Positions 22,258 through 29,452 of a stretch of DNA of 32,732 nt are shown piece after piece. Positions within the stretch are counted from its first letter, which is position 1, and each line of letters opens with the position of its first letter. Under the pieces are notes generated by a model, which saw only the letters and a program-made list of their open reading frames with translations, did not search any database and was not told the origin of the DNA. The stretch comes from a virus, in the IMG/VR virus record IMGVR_UViG_3300028025_003432, positions 1 to 32,732 of that record. One strand, written 5' to 3'. The position numbers were made by a program, and so were the translations under genes.

Positions 22258-22280
22258 AGAGGGAGGACAATCCTCCCTCT
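22258..22280. terminator. Strong hairpin in the gap before the 22240 gene
   Basis: Perfect 10-bp stem AGAGGGAGGA/TCCTCCCTCT with a 3-base loop. On the minus strand it is followed by TAATTCC, not a T-run, so it is either a factor-assisted or attenuating terminator for the Ig-protein gene or a 5' stabiliser for the downstream mRNA. Confidence 0.5.
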
Positions 22281-22290
22281 TTACATCATG

Positions 22291-22298
22291 TATTTATT
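22291..22298 (-). promoter_or_regulatory. T4-late-like promoter element AATAAATA
   Basis: AATAAATA overlaps the TAA stop of the Ig-like gene and lies about 50 bases upstream of the ATG at 22240. It fits the TATAAATA-type late promoter of T4-like phages in seven of eight positions. Any transcript would start just before the hairpin at 22258-22280. Confidence 0.4.
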
Positions 22299-22833
22299 AC
22301 GCTACTGTTAGAGTTGCTGCGTTAGAAGTCTTAGTATCAGCACCATCTAGAGATACTAGAACACGATACTTGTCACCATCTGTTGCACCTGCACCATCAC
22401 CAGTTGCTGTTGCGCCAGTTGTGTATGAAGCAGTAGTTCCACCAGTACCAGTTGTTACGTTAGCCCAAGTACCAGCACCTTCTTGCTGAATCTGCCATTG
22501 ATAAGTCAATGTGCCAGTACCAGTACGAGTAGCAGTTACGCTAAATGTAGCAGTTGCTGGAGCAGTAACAGATTGATTAGTTGGTTGTACAGTGATAGTA
22601 ATTTCTGGTGAAATAGTATCATTGTCGCCAGTCATTGAACCCATTGCGACCAATACCTCGTGAAATACACGACCTTCACGACCACCTGAACCAGTTGATT
22701 TTAAATTCCAACCAGCAGTTAGTCCATTAGCAGTCGCTTCTTGAGTATTAATACCAACAGTGTTTGATGCATCTGTTTCGTTTAGAAACTTTGGTTTACC
22801 TGCGTTTTCGTCTACGTTTGACCATAGTGCCAT
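22297..22833 (-). CDS. Ig-like-domain virion-associated protein
   Basis: A 178-residue protein. The N-terminal ~65 residues (MALWSNVDENAGKPKFLNE, then REGRVFHEVLVAMGSM) match small phage decoration or neck-type proteins. A Thr/Gly/Ala-rich Ig-like domain follows at about 75-178, with ITVQPTNQSVTAPATATFSV, LTYQWQIQQ and DKYRVLVSLDGADTKTSN. Ig-like domains on phage surfaces are thought to bind weakly to cell surfaces or glycans. It has a strong ribosome site (AAGGAG). Whether it decorates the head or tail cannot be told. Confidence 0.82.
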   Translation of the reverse strand: MALWSNVDENAGKPKFLNETDASNTVGINTQEATANGLTAGWNLKSTGSGGREGRVFHEVLVAMGSMTGDNDTISPEITITVQPTNQSVTAPATATFSVTATRTGTGTLTYQWQIQQEGAGTWANVTTGTGGTTASYTTGATATGDGAGATDGDKYRVLVSLDGADTKTSNAATLTVA

Positions 22834-22844
22834 TTTATTTCTCC

Positions 22845-24167
22845 TTATTTGTATAACTTTGAAGTGCCAGTAATTTTACCAGCACCAGACTTTGCCCCAG
22901 CTGGGCGACCACGACCACGCTTCACAGCTGGCTGTTGTTTTGGTTTCTTATCATCAGCATCATCAGCACCTTCTGGATCTACATAAGAACCACCGTAAGA
23001 TCCTTTGTGTACATAACGACCATCTTTTGCTTCGTATTCAAGCATCATTGCGAATTCTTTATAAGAAACTTTATTGTTTACGATATTGCCATCTGCATCG
23101 AAACTTTCTTTCACATTAGTTGGCATACCATTGATTGGTTTCTTTGTTGCTTTATATGCTTTGTGCTCTGGTGTTCCTTTGATATATTTTCTATCTGGAA
23201 CTGGAGCAACTGGTGCCTGCTCTTCTAATTCAGAGTGTAGATAGTCAGCTGCAGTTACAATGTAATCTGTTGCTAAAGTAATCTTTGATTGAACCCACTC
23301 TGGCAAATCAGTATCTGGCTTTAGTGTATCTTTAATCATTTCAGCACAACGAGTTAAAGTTGCCAACTGATTCATAGCCATGTCACCTTCATAGCCATAC
23401 TCTTGATCATCTTTCTCAAACAAACGATCGATATCTTCTTTCATTTGTTTCTTCATTGCATCTTTGGCAAGGGCACGTGCACGACTCATTGGTGATTGAG
23501 CAGTGCCATCTGAGTTTTTAACAGGTTTAGTTTTTGTGTATGGACCATCGAATGGTACATCATCTTTTTTCTCTTCACTGCGCAATGCACGACCAATTGC
23601 TACGTTGTGTGCTCTAGCAGTTTTGTGTTCTGGTTCAGCATCTGGAACTGGATTGTTAAGTTTATGACGAGCACCACGAGATGCGTCCATCATATTCTTC
23701 ATCATCTTGTTTCGTTTAGCTTGATCAGACTTCTCGTCTAATTCTTCAGCTTCTTCATTACGTAACTTAGCTAGATTCTCTTTGTCAGAGATAGTATCTT
23801 TACGTTTTAGATCAGACAACTTTAGTGGTGTCTGTCCTTGCTGTTTGCGTAGATAAGCAGGAACATCTGCTTTCTGAACTGCTTCATCAACAGTTTCTTC
23901 TTTCATAGCTTGCTTAGTTGCAGTAGCATACATAACTTCTTTTGCTCTGTCACCGTAACTTGCTTTGAAACCAGCTAGGTTTTTCTTCATACCTTTAACG
24001 ATACGCTCTCTTTCAGCCATGTCTGCATCAGACATCTTGGCTTCTTCTAACTCTTCTTCCTCTTTACGTAGAAGTTTGAAGTCATGGGCATCGATCTCGC
24101 CATTTTTATTCTTGTCGATCTTGTGTTGTTTGCCCTTCAAGGCTTCCATAAATGATTTAAATTGCAT
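22845..24167 (-). CDS. Charged phage structural/assembly protein with EF-hand
   Basis: A 440-residue, highly charged protein. Near the N-terminus DKNKNGEIDAHDF (18-30) is an EF-hand calcium loop with Asp rather than Glu at position 12. Lys/Glu-rich disordered regions and a conserved-looking middle (AMNQLATLTRCAEMIKDTL, WVQSKITLATDYIVTAADYL) follow, and the end is a Lys/Gly/Arg-rich tail (KRGRGRPAGAKSGAGK) resembling an AT-hook. Low complexity and position suggest a scaffold or internal head protein. That is inference. Confidence 0.78.
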   Translation of the reverse strand: MQFKSFMEALKGKQHKIDKNKNGEIDAHDFKLLRKEEEELEEAKMSDADMAERERIVKGMKKNLAGFKASYGDRAKEVMYATATKQAMKEETVDEAVQKADVPAYLRKQQGQTPLKLSDLKRKDTISDKENLAKLRNEEAEELDEKSDQAKRNKMMKNMMDASRGARHKLNNPVPDAEPEHKTARAHNVAIGRALRSEEKKDDVPFDGPYTKTKPVKNSDGTAQSPMSRARALAKDAMKKQMKEDIDRLFEKDDQEYGYEGDMAMNQLATLTRCAEMIKDTLKPDTDLPEWVQSKITLATDYIVTAADYLHSELEEQAPVAPVPDRKYIKGTPEHKAYKATKKPINGMPTNVKESFDADGNIVNNKVSYKEFAMMLEYEAKDGRYVHKGSYGGSYVDPEGADDADDKKPKQQPAVKRGRGRPAGAKSGAGKITGTSKLYK

Positions 24168-24169
24168 TC

Positions 24170-24604
24170 TTATTCCCCAGATTTAAGGATAGATATCAAC
24201 ATCCATCCATGTTTCTTATGTGCGTCTAGTCTTCCAGCCACGAAGTCAGCAAACCCTTGCTCACCTGCAGCATCTAACTCTCCGAATAATTTATTTAGGG
24301 TTACAATGCTTTGGTCATTCGCAATCAACAGATCTGCCACCATCGCAGATGTAGTAGTTGCAACATTGTCCCCATCAATAGTCTTTAGCGTAAAAATCTC
24401 ATCTAAATTCTTTGGAGCATATTCACCAAGTGCTCGAATTTGTTCAGCAAATGGATCAACTGCTCCTTGTAGTTCTTCATATAAATCACCGAAGAACTCG
24501 TGCATTTGAGGAAAGTTAATTCCTTCTACGTTCCAGTGATACGATTGTGCTTTAAAATACATTACGAATGTATTTGACAGTGCTTGTTTAGATGTTTCAA
24601 TCAT
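24170..24604 (-). CDS. Dps-like ferritin
   Basis: A 144-residue Dps/ferritin-like protein. The inter-subunit ferroxidase residues are intact: His23 (SYHWNVEG), His35 (FPQMHEFFGDLYEEL), Asp50 and Glu54 (VDPFAEQIRALG), with the same spacing as E. coli Dps. Dps proteins form 12-subunit shells that oxidise and store iron and can bind DNA. There is no long basic N-terminal tail, so DNA binding by the tail is unlikely. It sits among virion-type genes with a TAATG junction upstream. Confidence 0.9.
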   Translation of the reverse strand: MIETSKQALSNTFVMYFKAQSYHWNVEGINFPQMHEFFGDLYEELQGAVDPFAEQIRALGEYAPKNLDEIFTLKTIDGDNVATTTSAMVADLLIANDQSIVTLNKLFGELDAAGEQGFADFVAGRLDAHKKHGWMLISILKSGE

Positions 24605-25083
24605 TATGAACCTACCGCAGTTTCGTTATCGTATGGACCAAATACAGCAGTCTCAACCTTTGGAGTCCAGCCTTCTTTACGCAGACGAATGACACAATGT
24701 CCTGGACCATCAAATGTTAAACGAATGTCTTTGTTTGCATAAACTCTATCAGAAAAATCATCATAATCATAATACCCAGCATTAAGTAGATAATAATGAC
24801 TATGTAAAACTGGACCAGTTGGATTAATAATTCTTGTGATGTCTAGTTGTTTGTCTTTCTTAAGACCCCACCAGATACCTGTAATAAAAACTCTTGAACC
24901 AGTATACTGAACTAGACCACCACCAGTTTCATCTGGAACAGATGTTGGTGCTACGTATACTTGAGTTGATTTAGTCATATTATTTTCTAGACTTAAATCA
25001 ATGTCACCACCAGCAGAGTCTGTGACATAACACTTGAAAACAATTTCAGTTTCAGTGTGTTTGATTATGTGCTTTAGTGCCAT
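24604..25083 (-). CDS. Beta-rich phage structural protein, 159 aa
   Basis: A 159-residue protein starting at ATG 25083 (TAATG within the previous stop; a GTG at 25095 is less likely). It is mostly beta: HTETEIVFKCYVTDSAGGD, ITRIINPTGPVLHSHYYLLN, RLTFDGPGHCVIRLRKEGW. The jelly-roll-like pattern fits a small virion protein. I recall similar ORFs in marine T4-like phages; function unknown. Confidence 0.75.
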   Translation of the reverse strand: MALKHIIKHTETEIVFKCYVTDSAGGDIDLSLENNMTKSTQVYVAPTSVPDETGGGLVQYTGSRVFITGIWWGLKKDKQLDITRIINPTGPVLHSHYYLLNAGYYDYDDFSDRVYANKDIRLTFDGPGHCVIRLRKEGWTPKVETAVFGPYDNETAVGS

Positions 25084-26048
25084 TAGCAGTTCCACTTCCT
25101 AAGAGCGAGAGCTTTACGAGTTGGCTCTCCGTTTGGTTTCTTCATTGGACCTTCCATGCCACCCATGCGTGCACAGAAAGACTTTCTACGTTTTGCAGCT
25201 TTACTGTCTGGACTTAATTTTGATGGTGGAGTTGTGACTGGTGCTTTTAGATTAGCACCCTTAGCATTGTATGCGTCACGACCCTTTTGAGTCAGACCAC
25301 CAGTAGAAGACTTATGTCCCTTTGCATCAACTGCATACTCTAGTAATTCTTCATCGCTAAACTGCTCGAACTTTTCCCAAACATATTCAGGATCTAGATT
25401 ATGTTGTAGTGCAAGATCTTCAATAACTTCTTCGATTAAGTCAAACTGTTGTTCAACTTCTTCATTCTTTGGTACGCAGTCAGGTACCATGCGGTCACCT
25501 TTCTTCTTCATACCAACTTGCTTGTGAGTATCCCAGCATGCTTCGTATAACTCTTCATCCATCTCTTCACCAAACATCTCACGATACTTCTTAGTGTGCT
25601 TGGATTCTTTAGTCTTTGCTTCTGCATCTCCAGGTGCTGGTGCATATGCAGATGGATCGCTATCGCTTTTCTTATCCATCTTATCAAAGTGTGCTGCTCT
25701 GGCTTTTGCAGTTGAAGCAGAAAGACCAGCAACATACTTCTTTGGAAGACCAGACTCTTTATCTTTTGGAACTTCTGGTAGATTATTTTCTAAGATTTCT
25801 TCTTCACGTAGGTCTTTATCAGCACCATGATAAGTGCCTTTACCTTTAGTGATGTAAGAGTTCACACGAGCCATACCCCATTGTTGTGGAGTAGTTCCTG
25901 GACGATGACCAGAGTTCCAAGCAGCAACACCACGACGATATACTTTACGTAGTGTGCCAATTGAGATACCAGATTTAGATGCTTTTGCTGCAAGACCAGC
26001 GTCAGCTGTCTCGCAGATTGTGATTGAAAATTGTTTTAACGATAGCAT
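25083..26048 (-). CDS. Phage protein with DUF5824-like N-terminal domain
   Basis: A 321-residue basic protein. The N-terminal KSGISIGTLRKVYRRGVAAW followed by GTTPQQWGMARVNSYITKG is a widespread T4-like phage domain (I believe DUF5824), also found fused to virion proteins. A charged linker, a Cys-containing middle (YEACWDTHKQVGMKKKGDRM) and a C-terminal KRRKSFCARMGGM...ALRKWNC segment follow. The C-terminal Cys residues resemble a metal site. The module may be processed or packaged with the head, but no direct evidence is visible. Confidence 0.75.
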   Translation of the reverse strand: MLSLKQFSITICETADAGLAAKASKSGISIGTLRKVYRRGVAAWNSGHRPGTTPQQWGMARVNSYITKGKGTYHGADKDLREEEILENNLPEVPKDKESGLPKKYVAGLSASTAKARAAHFDKMDKKSDSDPSAYAPAPGDAEAKTKESKHTKKYREMFGEEMDEELYEACWDTHKQVGMKKKGDRMVPDCVPKNEEVEQQFDLIEEVIEDLALQHNLDPEYVWEKFEQFSDEELLEYAVDAKGHKSSTGGLTQKGRDAYNAKGANLKAPVTTPPSKLSPDSKAAKRRKSFCARMGGMEGPMKKPNGEPTRKALALRKWNC

Positions 26049-26057
26049 TTTATTTCC

Positions 26058-28832
26058 TTAAAATACGCTAGGCTGTGAACCCTGAGTGAATTTACTGTGA
26101 GACATACGTGCCTTCTCAACTTTACGAACACGTGGAACAAGACGAGTGGCGATTCGACCAATTACTGCCTTACGTTGTTCTAATGCTCTTTCGATTCTTT
26201 CTTTCTCACCAACAGAAAGTTTACTCACATCACGACCACGTAGCAGACGTTGCTTCATTAGTTTAATAGCAAGACGACGTGCACGTTTGTTAATTGTTGC
26301 AGTGTTTGAGTAACGCTTCAGTGCAATCTTAGTTGCACGTTCACGCTTTGCAGCAGTGCGACGAATACGGAATTTAGCTTTCATTCTTTCGATACGAGAA
26401 AGAACTTCCATGATTGCTTCTTCATCAAGAGCATCTTCTTCGTCTGACTTTGGAATTTCTTCGCCAGTTTCGTCATCCACTAAACCAAGTTCTTCTTCAT
26501 CGTAGTCGTCCATGATGTCATCATCAGATAACTGACCAATCATTGCTTCGATTTCTTTATCATCAACATCGTCTTCTTCTGATGTTTCTAAAGCAGTAAT
26601 TGGAGTGGCAACTTCAATCGTTTGGTCATAGGTTTCATCAACAGTATTTGTTGTGTCTACTACCCACTGCCCATTGATAAACTTTCTTCTTAATTTTGCA
26701 CGCTCTGCCAATTCTTCTTCTTCGAAGAATGGATCAAATGGTTTCTTTGAAAGTGTAGATGGTGATTCTTGTTTTAATGATTTCTCTAAACGATCGATGG
26801 CACCAGACATATTCTCTTTACCTTGTGCTGCGTCTTCTTTACGTTTACGCTCGATCTCATCGTGTTTCTTTTCACGTTCTACTGCAGCTGCACGGAATTT
26901 TTCTAGAGCAGATTCTTTTAATGAATACGCTTTATCATGATGTTGTTCTGCTTTGTCAGCAGCTTTAGATGCTGCATCACTTTGTCCAATGTCTGAATGA
27001 TATCTGTGCATCGCATCAAAGTGATCAGCCATGTGGCTGTGATGGGCTTCTGTTCCAACTTTATGTTTCATCGCAAGAGCTTTGTGTTTCTCTGCTTCAT
27101 CATAATATTTGTCTGCTTGATTACGAGATTCTGCCAACTCAACACGAACACCATGCTTAGACTTCATGGCAGATTTAAATGCATCAGCTTTATGACTTGG
27201 AACTTTAACGTATGTTGCTTTGTCTGTGGTATCAGATACTTTAGCATCATGTGCTGCGAATGTTGGCTTGTGGTCACCAGAAACTTTATCACGATTATCA
27301 ATACGGAATTCTACATGAGATTCTTCTAATGATTCGTTAGTTTTAGTCGGATTACCAGCAACAAATTTACGACGTTGCTTAGCTGCTTTTAATGCCAGTG
27401 CTAACTTTGGATCAGCACGTAACATCCATCCAGGTTTACCAGCACCTTTGCCAGTATACTCAGATTCTTTTAAAGCATCTTTTTCTCTTGTTTGTTTGTC
27501 TGCCAAAGATTCTTTTTCTTTAGCATGTTTAGCCATTAGATTTGTTTTAGCAACTTCATTTGACTTTGGATCAGGAGTGACATTCTCTGCAACACCTTGT
27601 AATTTTGATATGAAAGATTTAGCGATATCTTTTTCTTTACCAGTATGTTCTGGGTCTGTTGCGATATGCTGAGCAGTTAGTTCATGACCACTTTCTTTAC
27701 CGTATGAAGTCATACCTTTCTTCATAATCTTTTTAGCAATTTCAATACCAGTCTGTTCACCAAGATGATATTTAACTTTACGACGACGTAGATTATCTTG
27801 ACCACCAGCTGATACTAAAGTATGACCAACTTCAGATTGATCAACGTCTGTGACTTTAATTTGGTTCTCATAGTCATGGTCAGACTCATTATCTTTTTTC
27901 TTGTCTGCCTTGGAATGTTCTTCTTGTTCTTGAATCTTCTGCGCCTTAGTGTAATTGTAGAAAGTAATCATACCTTTCTTCACTGTTTTTTGTGGAAACT
28001 TACCAACATCGCTGGTCGGCTCAGAGGTTTTGGTATCAATCTTGTCTGTGCCGTTTGGCTGGATTGCACCTTCTTCTAGTTTTGATTCGTTCATTTCTTT
28101 TTCTTCTGTAGGTTTAACATCTTGAATCCATTTGGAAATCAATTTGCCAGTTGATTCTTTTAACAACAAATGATTGGAACCACGCTTTACGATTGTAAAT
28201 TTCTCACCATTTGATTCTACGATATCACCCTCGTTAAAAATCTCACCACGGAAATACTTCTCACGTAGTTTATCTTTAACGAAGACTATCTGTTCTTTAA
28301 TAGGATCAAGTCCTAGACCACTGCGCATCTCATTCATTAGACGTTTACCGTCAATGTCACGGATAGTGCTTGGCAATCTCTTTTTAAATTCTTCGTAAAT
28401 ACCTTTGGAAGCAAACTGCTTCATCTTAGTATTATCTGCTTCTGGATCTTTATCCACAGGAATAAGTTCTACATCCTGTAGTTTTCTCATTTCTGTGATC
28501 TGATCAGTTCCAACTACAAGAATAACTTTCTTGTATTTCTTATGTAATTCTGTAATAACTTCTTGTAGCTTTGACTCGTTGAGTGACTTAAATTTAGTCT
28601 TAGGAAACATTAGATTAAGGTAATGTTCCTTTTTGTCCTCTTGAATCAGACTATTTTTAGATGGGGATGTATAGATAACGTGAGCAGAACTCTTCTGTTC
28701 TGCCAGTTTTTTGACTGTCTTTACCAAAAGTTCGTGACCGACAGTCGGAGGATTAAATTCCCCCACTGCGCAGACAATGGTATTGGACGGTAGTTCTCTG
28801 ATTAACTGTTTGTAATCTTTCATTTTATCCAT
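26058..28832 (-). CDS. Large phage protein with cytidylyltransferase-like N-domain
   Basis: A 924-residue protein. The N-terminal ~220 residues form a nucleotidyltransferase-type Rossmann domain: VGEFNPPTVGHELLVKTV with the TxGH-like signature at 30-33, then ILVVGTDQITEMRKL. An SH3-like piece follows (FNEGDIVESNGEKFTIVKRG). The middle is long, charged and His/Lys-rich, with a histidine-dense stretch (HHSHMADHFDAMHRYH). The acidic region DDVDDKEIEAMIGQLSDDD and a very basic C-terminus (KRARRLAIKLMKQRLLRG) end it. The layout suggests an assembly or internal virion protein carrying an enzyme fold. ATG 28832 lacks a clear ribosome site; ATG 28823 (three codons later) is equally plausible. Confidence 0.82.
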   Translation of the reverse strand: MDKMKDYKQLIRELPSNTIVCAVGEFNPPTVGHELLVKTVKKLAEQKSSAHVIYTSPSKNSLIQEDKKEHYLNLMFPKTKFKSLNESKLQEVITELHKKYKKVILVVGTDQITEMRKLQDVELIPVDKDPEADNTKMKQFASKGIYEEFKKRLPSTIRDIDGKRLMNEMRSGLGLDPIKEQIVFVKDKLREKYFRGEIFNEGDIVESNGEKFTIVKRGSNHLLLKESTGKLISKWIQDVKPTEEKEMNESKLEEGAIQPNGTDKIDTKTSEPTSDVGKFPQKTVKKGMITFYNYTKAQKIQEQEEHSKADKKKDNESDHDYENQIKVTDVDQSEVGHTLVSAGGQDNLRRRKVKYHLGEQTGIEIAKKIMKKGMTSYGKESGHELTAQHIATDPEHTGKEKDIAKSFISKLQGVAENVTPDPKSNEVAKTNLMAKHAKEKESLADKQTREKDALKESEYTGKGAGKPGWMLRADPKLALALKAAKQRRKFVAGNPTKTNESLEESHVEFRIDNRDKVSGDHKPTFAAHDAKVSDTTDKATYVKVPSHKADAFKSAMKSKHGVRVELAESRNQADKYYDEAEKHKALAMKHKVGTEAHHSHMADHFDAMHRYHSDIGQSDAASKAADKAEQHHDKAYSLKESALEKFRAAAVEREKKHDEIERKRKEDAAQGKENMSGAIDRLEKSLKQESPSTLSKKPFDPFFEEEELAERAKLRRKFINGQWVVDTTNTVDETYDQTIEVATPITALETSEEDDVDDKEIEAMIGQLSDDDIMDDYDEEELGLVDDETGEEIPKSDEEDALDEEAIMEVLSRIERMKAKFRIRRTAAKRERATKIALKRYSNTATINKRARRLAIKLMKQRLLRGRDVSKLSVGEKERIERALEQRKAVIGRIATRLVPRVRKVEKARMSHSKFTQGSQPSVF

Positions 28833-28852
28833 CTATAAAGGGTTTGCCTAAT

Positions 28853-28860
28853 TATTTAGG
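28853..28860 (-). promoter_or_regulatory. T4-late-like promoter element CCTAAATA
   Basis: CCTAAATA (with T before it) is identical to the element at 11714-11721 and lies 20 bases upstream of the ATG at 28832, in a 39-base gap. It is consistent with a late promoter for the large assembly-type protein. It is called from similarity to the TATAAATA class only. Confidence 0.4.
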
Positions 28861-28871
28861 ACTTTTGTAAA

Positions 28872-29108
28872 TTACGCTAAGGCTATTAACGCTTGTGCTG
28901 CAGCTGCAATCCAACGACAGGCTATCTCATCTGAGGCTAATTCTTGTTGAGCACGAACTAAAGCGATCTCTTGGAGTAGATAATCATACTCTTCTCTACT
29001 TAGCTGTCCCTGCTCGAAGTTCTCACGGATAACTAATAGTTCGTTTGCCAATGATGCTGCTGGACCACCTAGTCCAGCTTGTTCTCTTAGATCGTTTAGG
29101 ATACTCAT
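28872..29108 (-). CDS. Small helical phage protein, 78 aa
   Basis: A 78-residue soluble helical protein (LVIRENFEQGQLSREEYDYL, then ALVRAQQELASDEIACRWI) starting at ATG 29108, which overlaps the lipoprotein stop as ATGA and has GAGGA upstream; ATG 29123 is less likely. The SREEYDYLLQEI segment resembles SHOCT-like short helical modules. Function unknown. Confidence 0.7.
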   Translation of the reverse strand: MSILNDLREQAGLGGPAASLANELLVIRENFEQGQLSREEYDYLLQEIALVRAQQELASDEIACRWIAAAAQALIALA

Positions 29109-29452
29109 TTTCTTCCTCTCCATGCATCGGTGATAACATCCACTCTAGCTTTGTTAATTTTAACAACAGACTCACAGAACTTCTCATTTTTAGACTCTTG
29201 TGCTTTCTTTAAAGCTGATTCTAGACTCTCGACTGCTGGTGCTTGAGGGTCGTTACGAAGACTTGTATAAACTTTTAATTTCTCTATTTTAGAGAATGCA
29301 TCGCTCCAGTCTTTATTCGTGCAGTTTAATTTATCGACTGCCACCTTTACCTCGACTAGATTATTAAATGCAGCACCATCGTGGGGAATAGGAAAGATTA
29401 CGGCACAGCCAGATAGTATTGCTATTGATAGTGCTACAAGTAATCTTTTCAT
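29105..29452 (-). CDS. Small lipoprotein, 115 aa
   Basis: A 115-residue protein with a lipoprotein signal (MKRLLVALSIAILSGCAVIF, lipobox LSGC, Cys16). The mature part is a helical, charged domain with two Cys (CTNKD and FCESV) that may form a disulfide. Both junctions are ATGA overlaps. Surface lipoproteins of phages can act in superinfection exclusion or as spanin-like parts; nothing here decides. Confidence 0.75.
   Translation of the reverse strand: MKRLLVALSIAILSGCAVIFPIPHDGAAFNNLVEVKVAVDKLNCTNKDWSDAFSKIEKLKVYTSLRNDPQAPAVESLESALKKAQESKNEKFCESVVKINKARVDVITDAWRGRK

Noticed and set aside
24291-24300. CCTAAATA inside the Dps-like gene
   Set aside because: It is within coding sequence and not near a downstream start codon.
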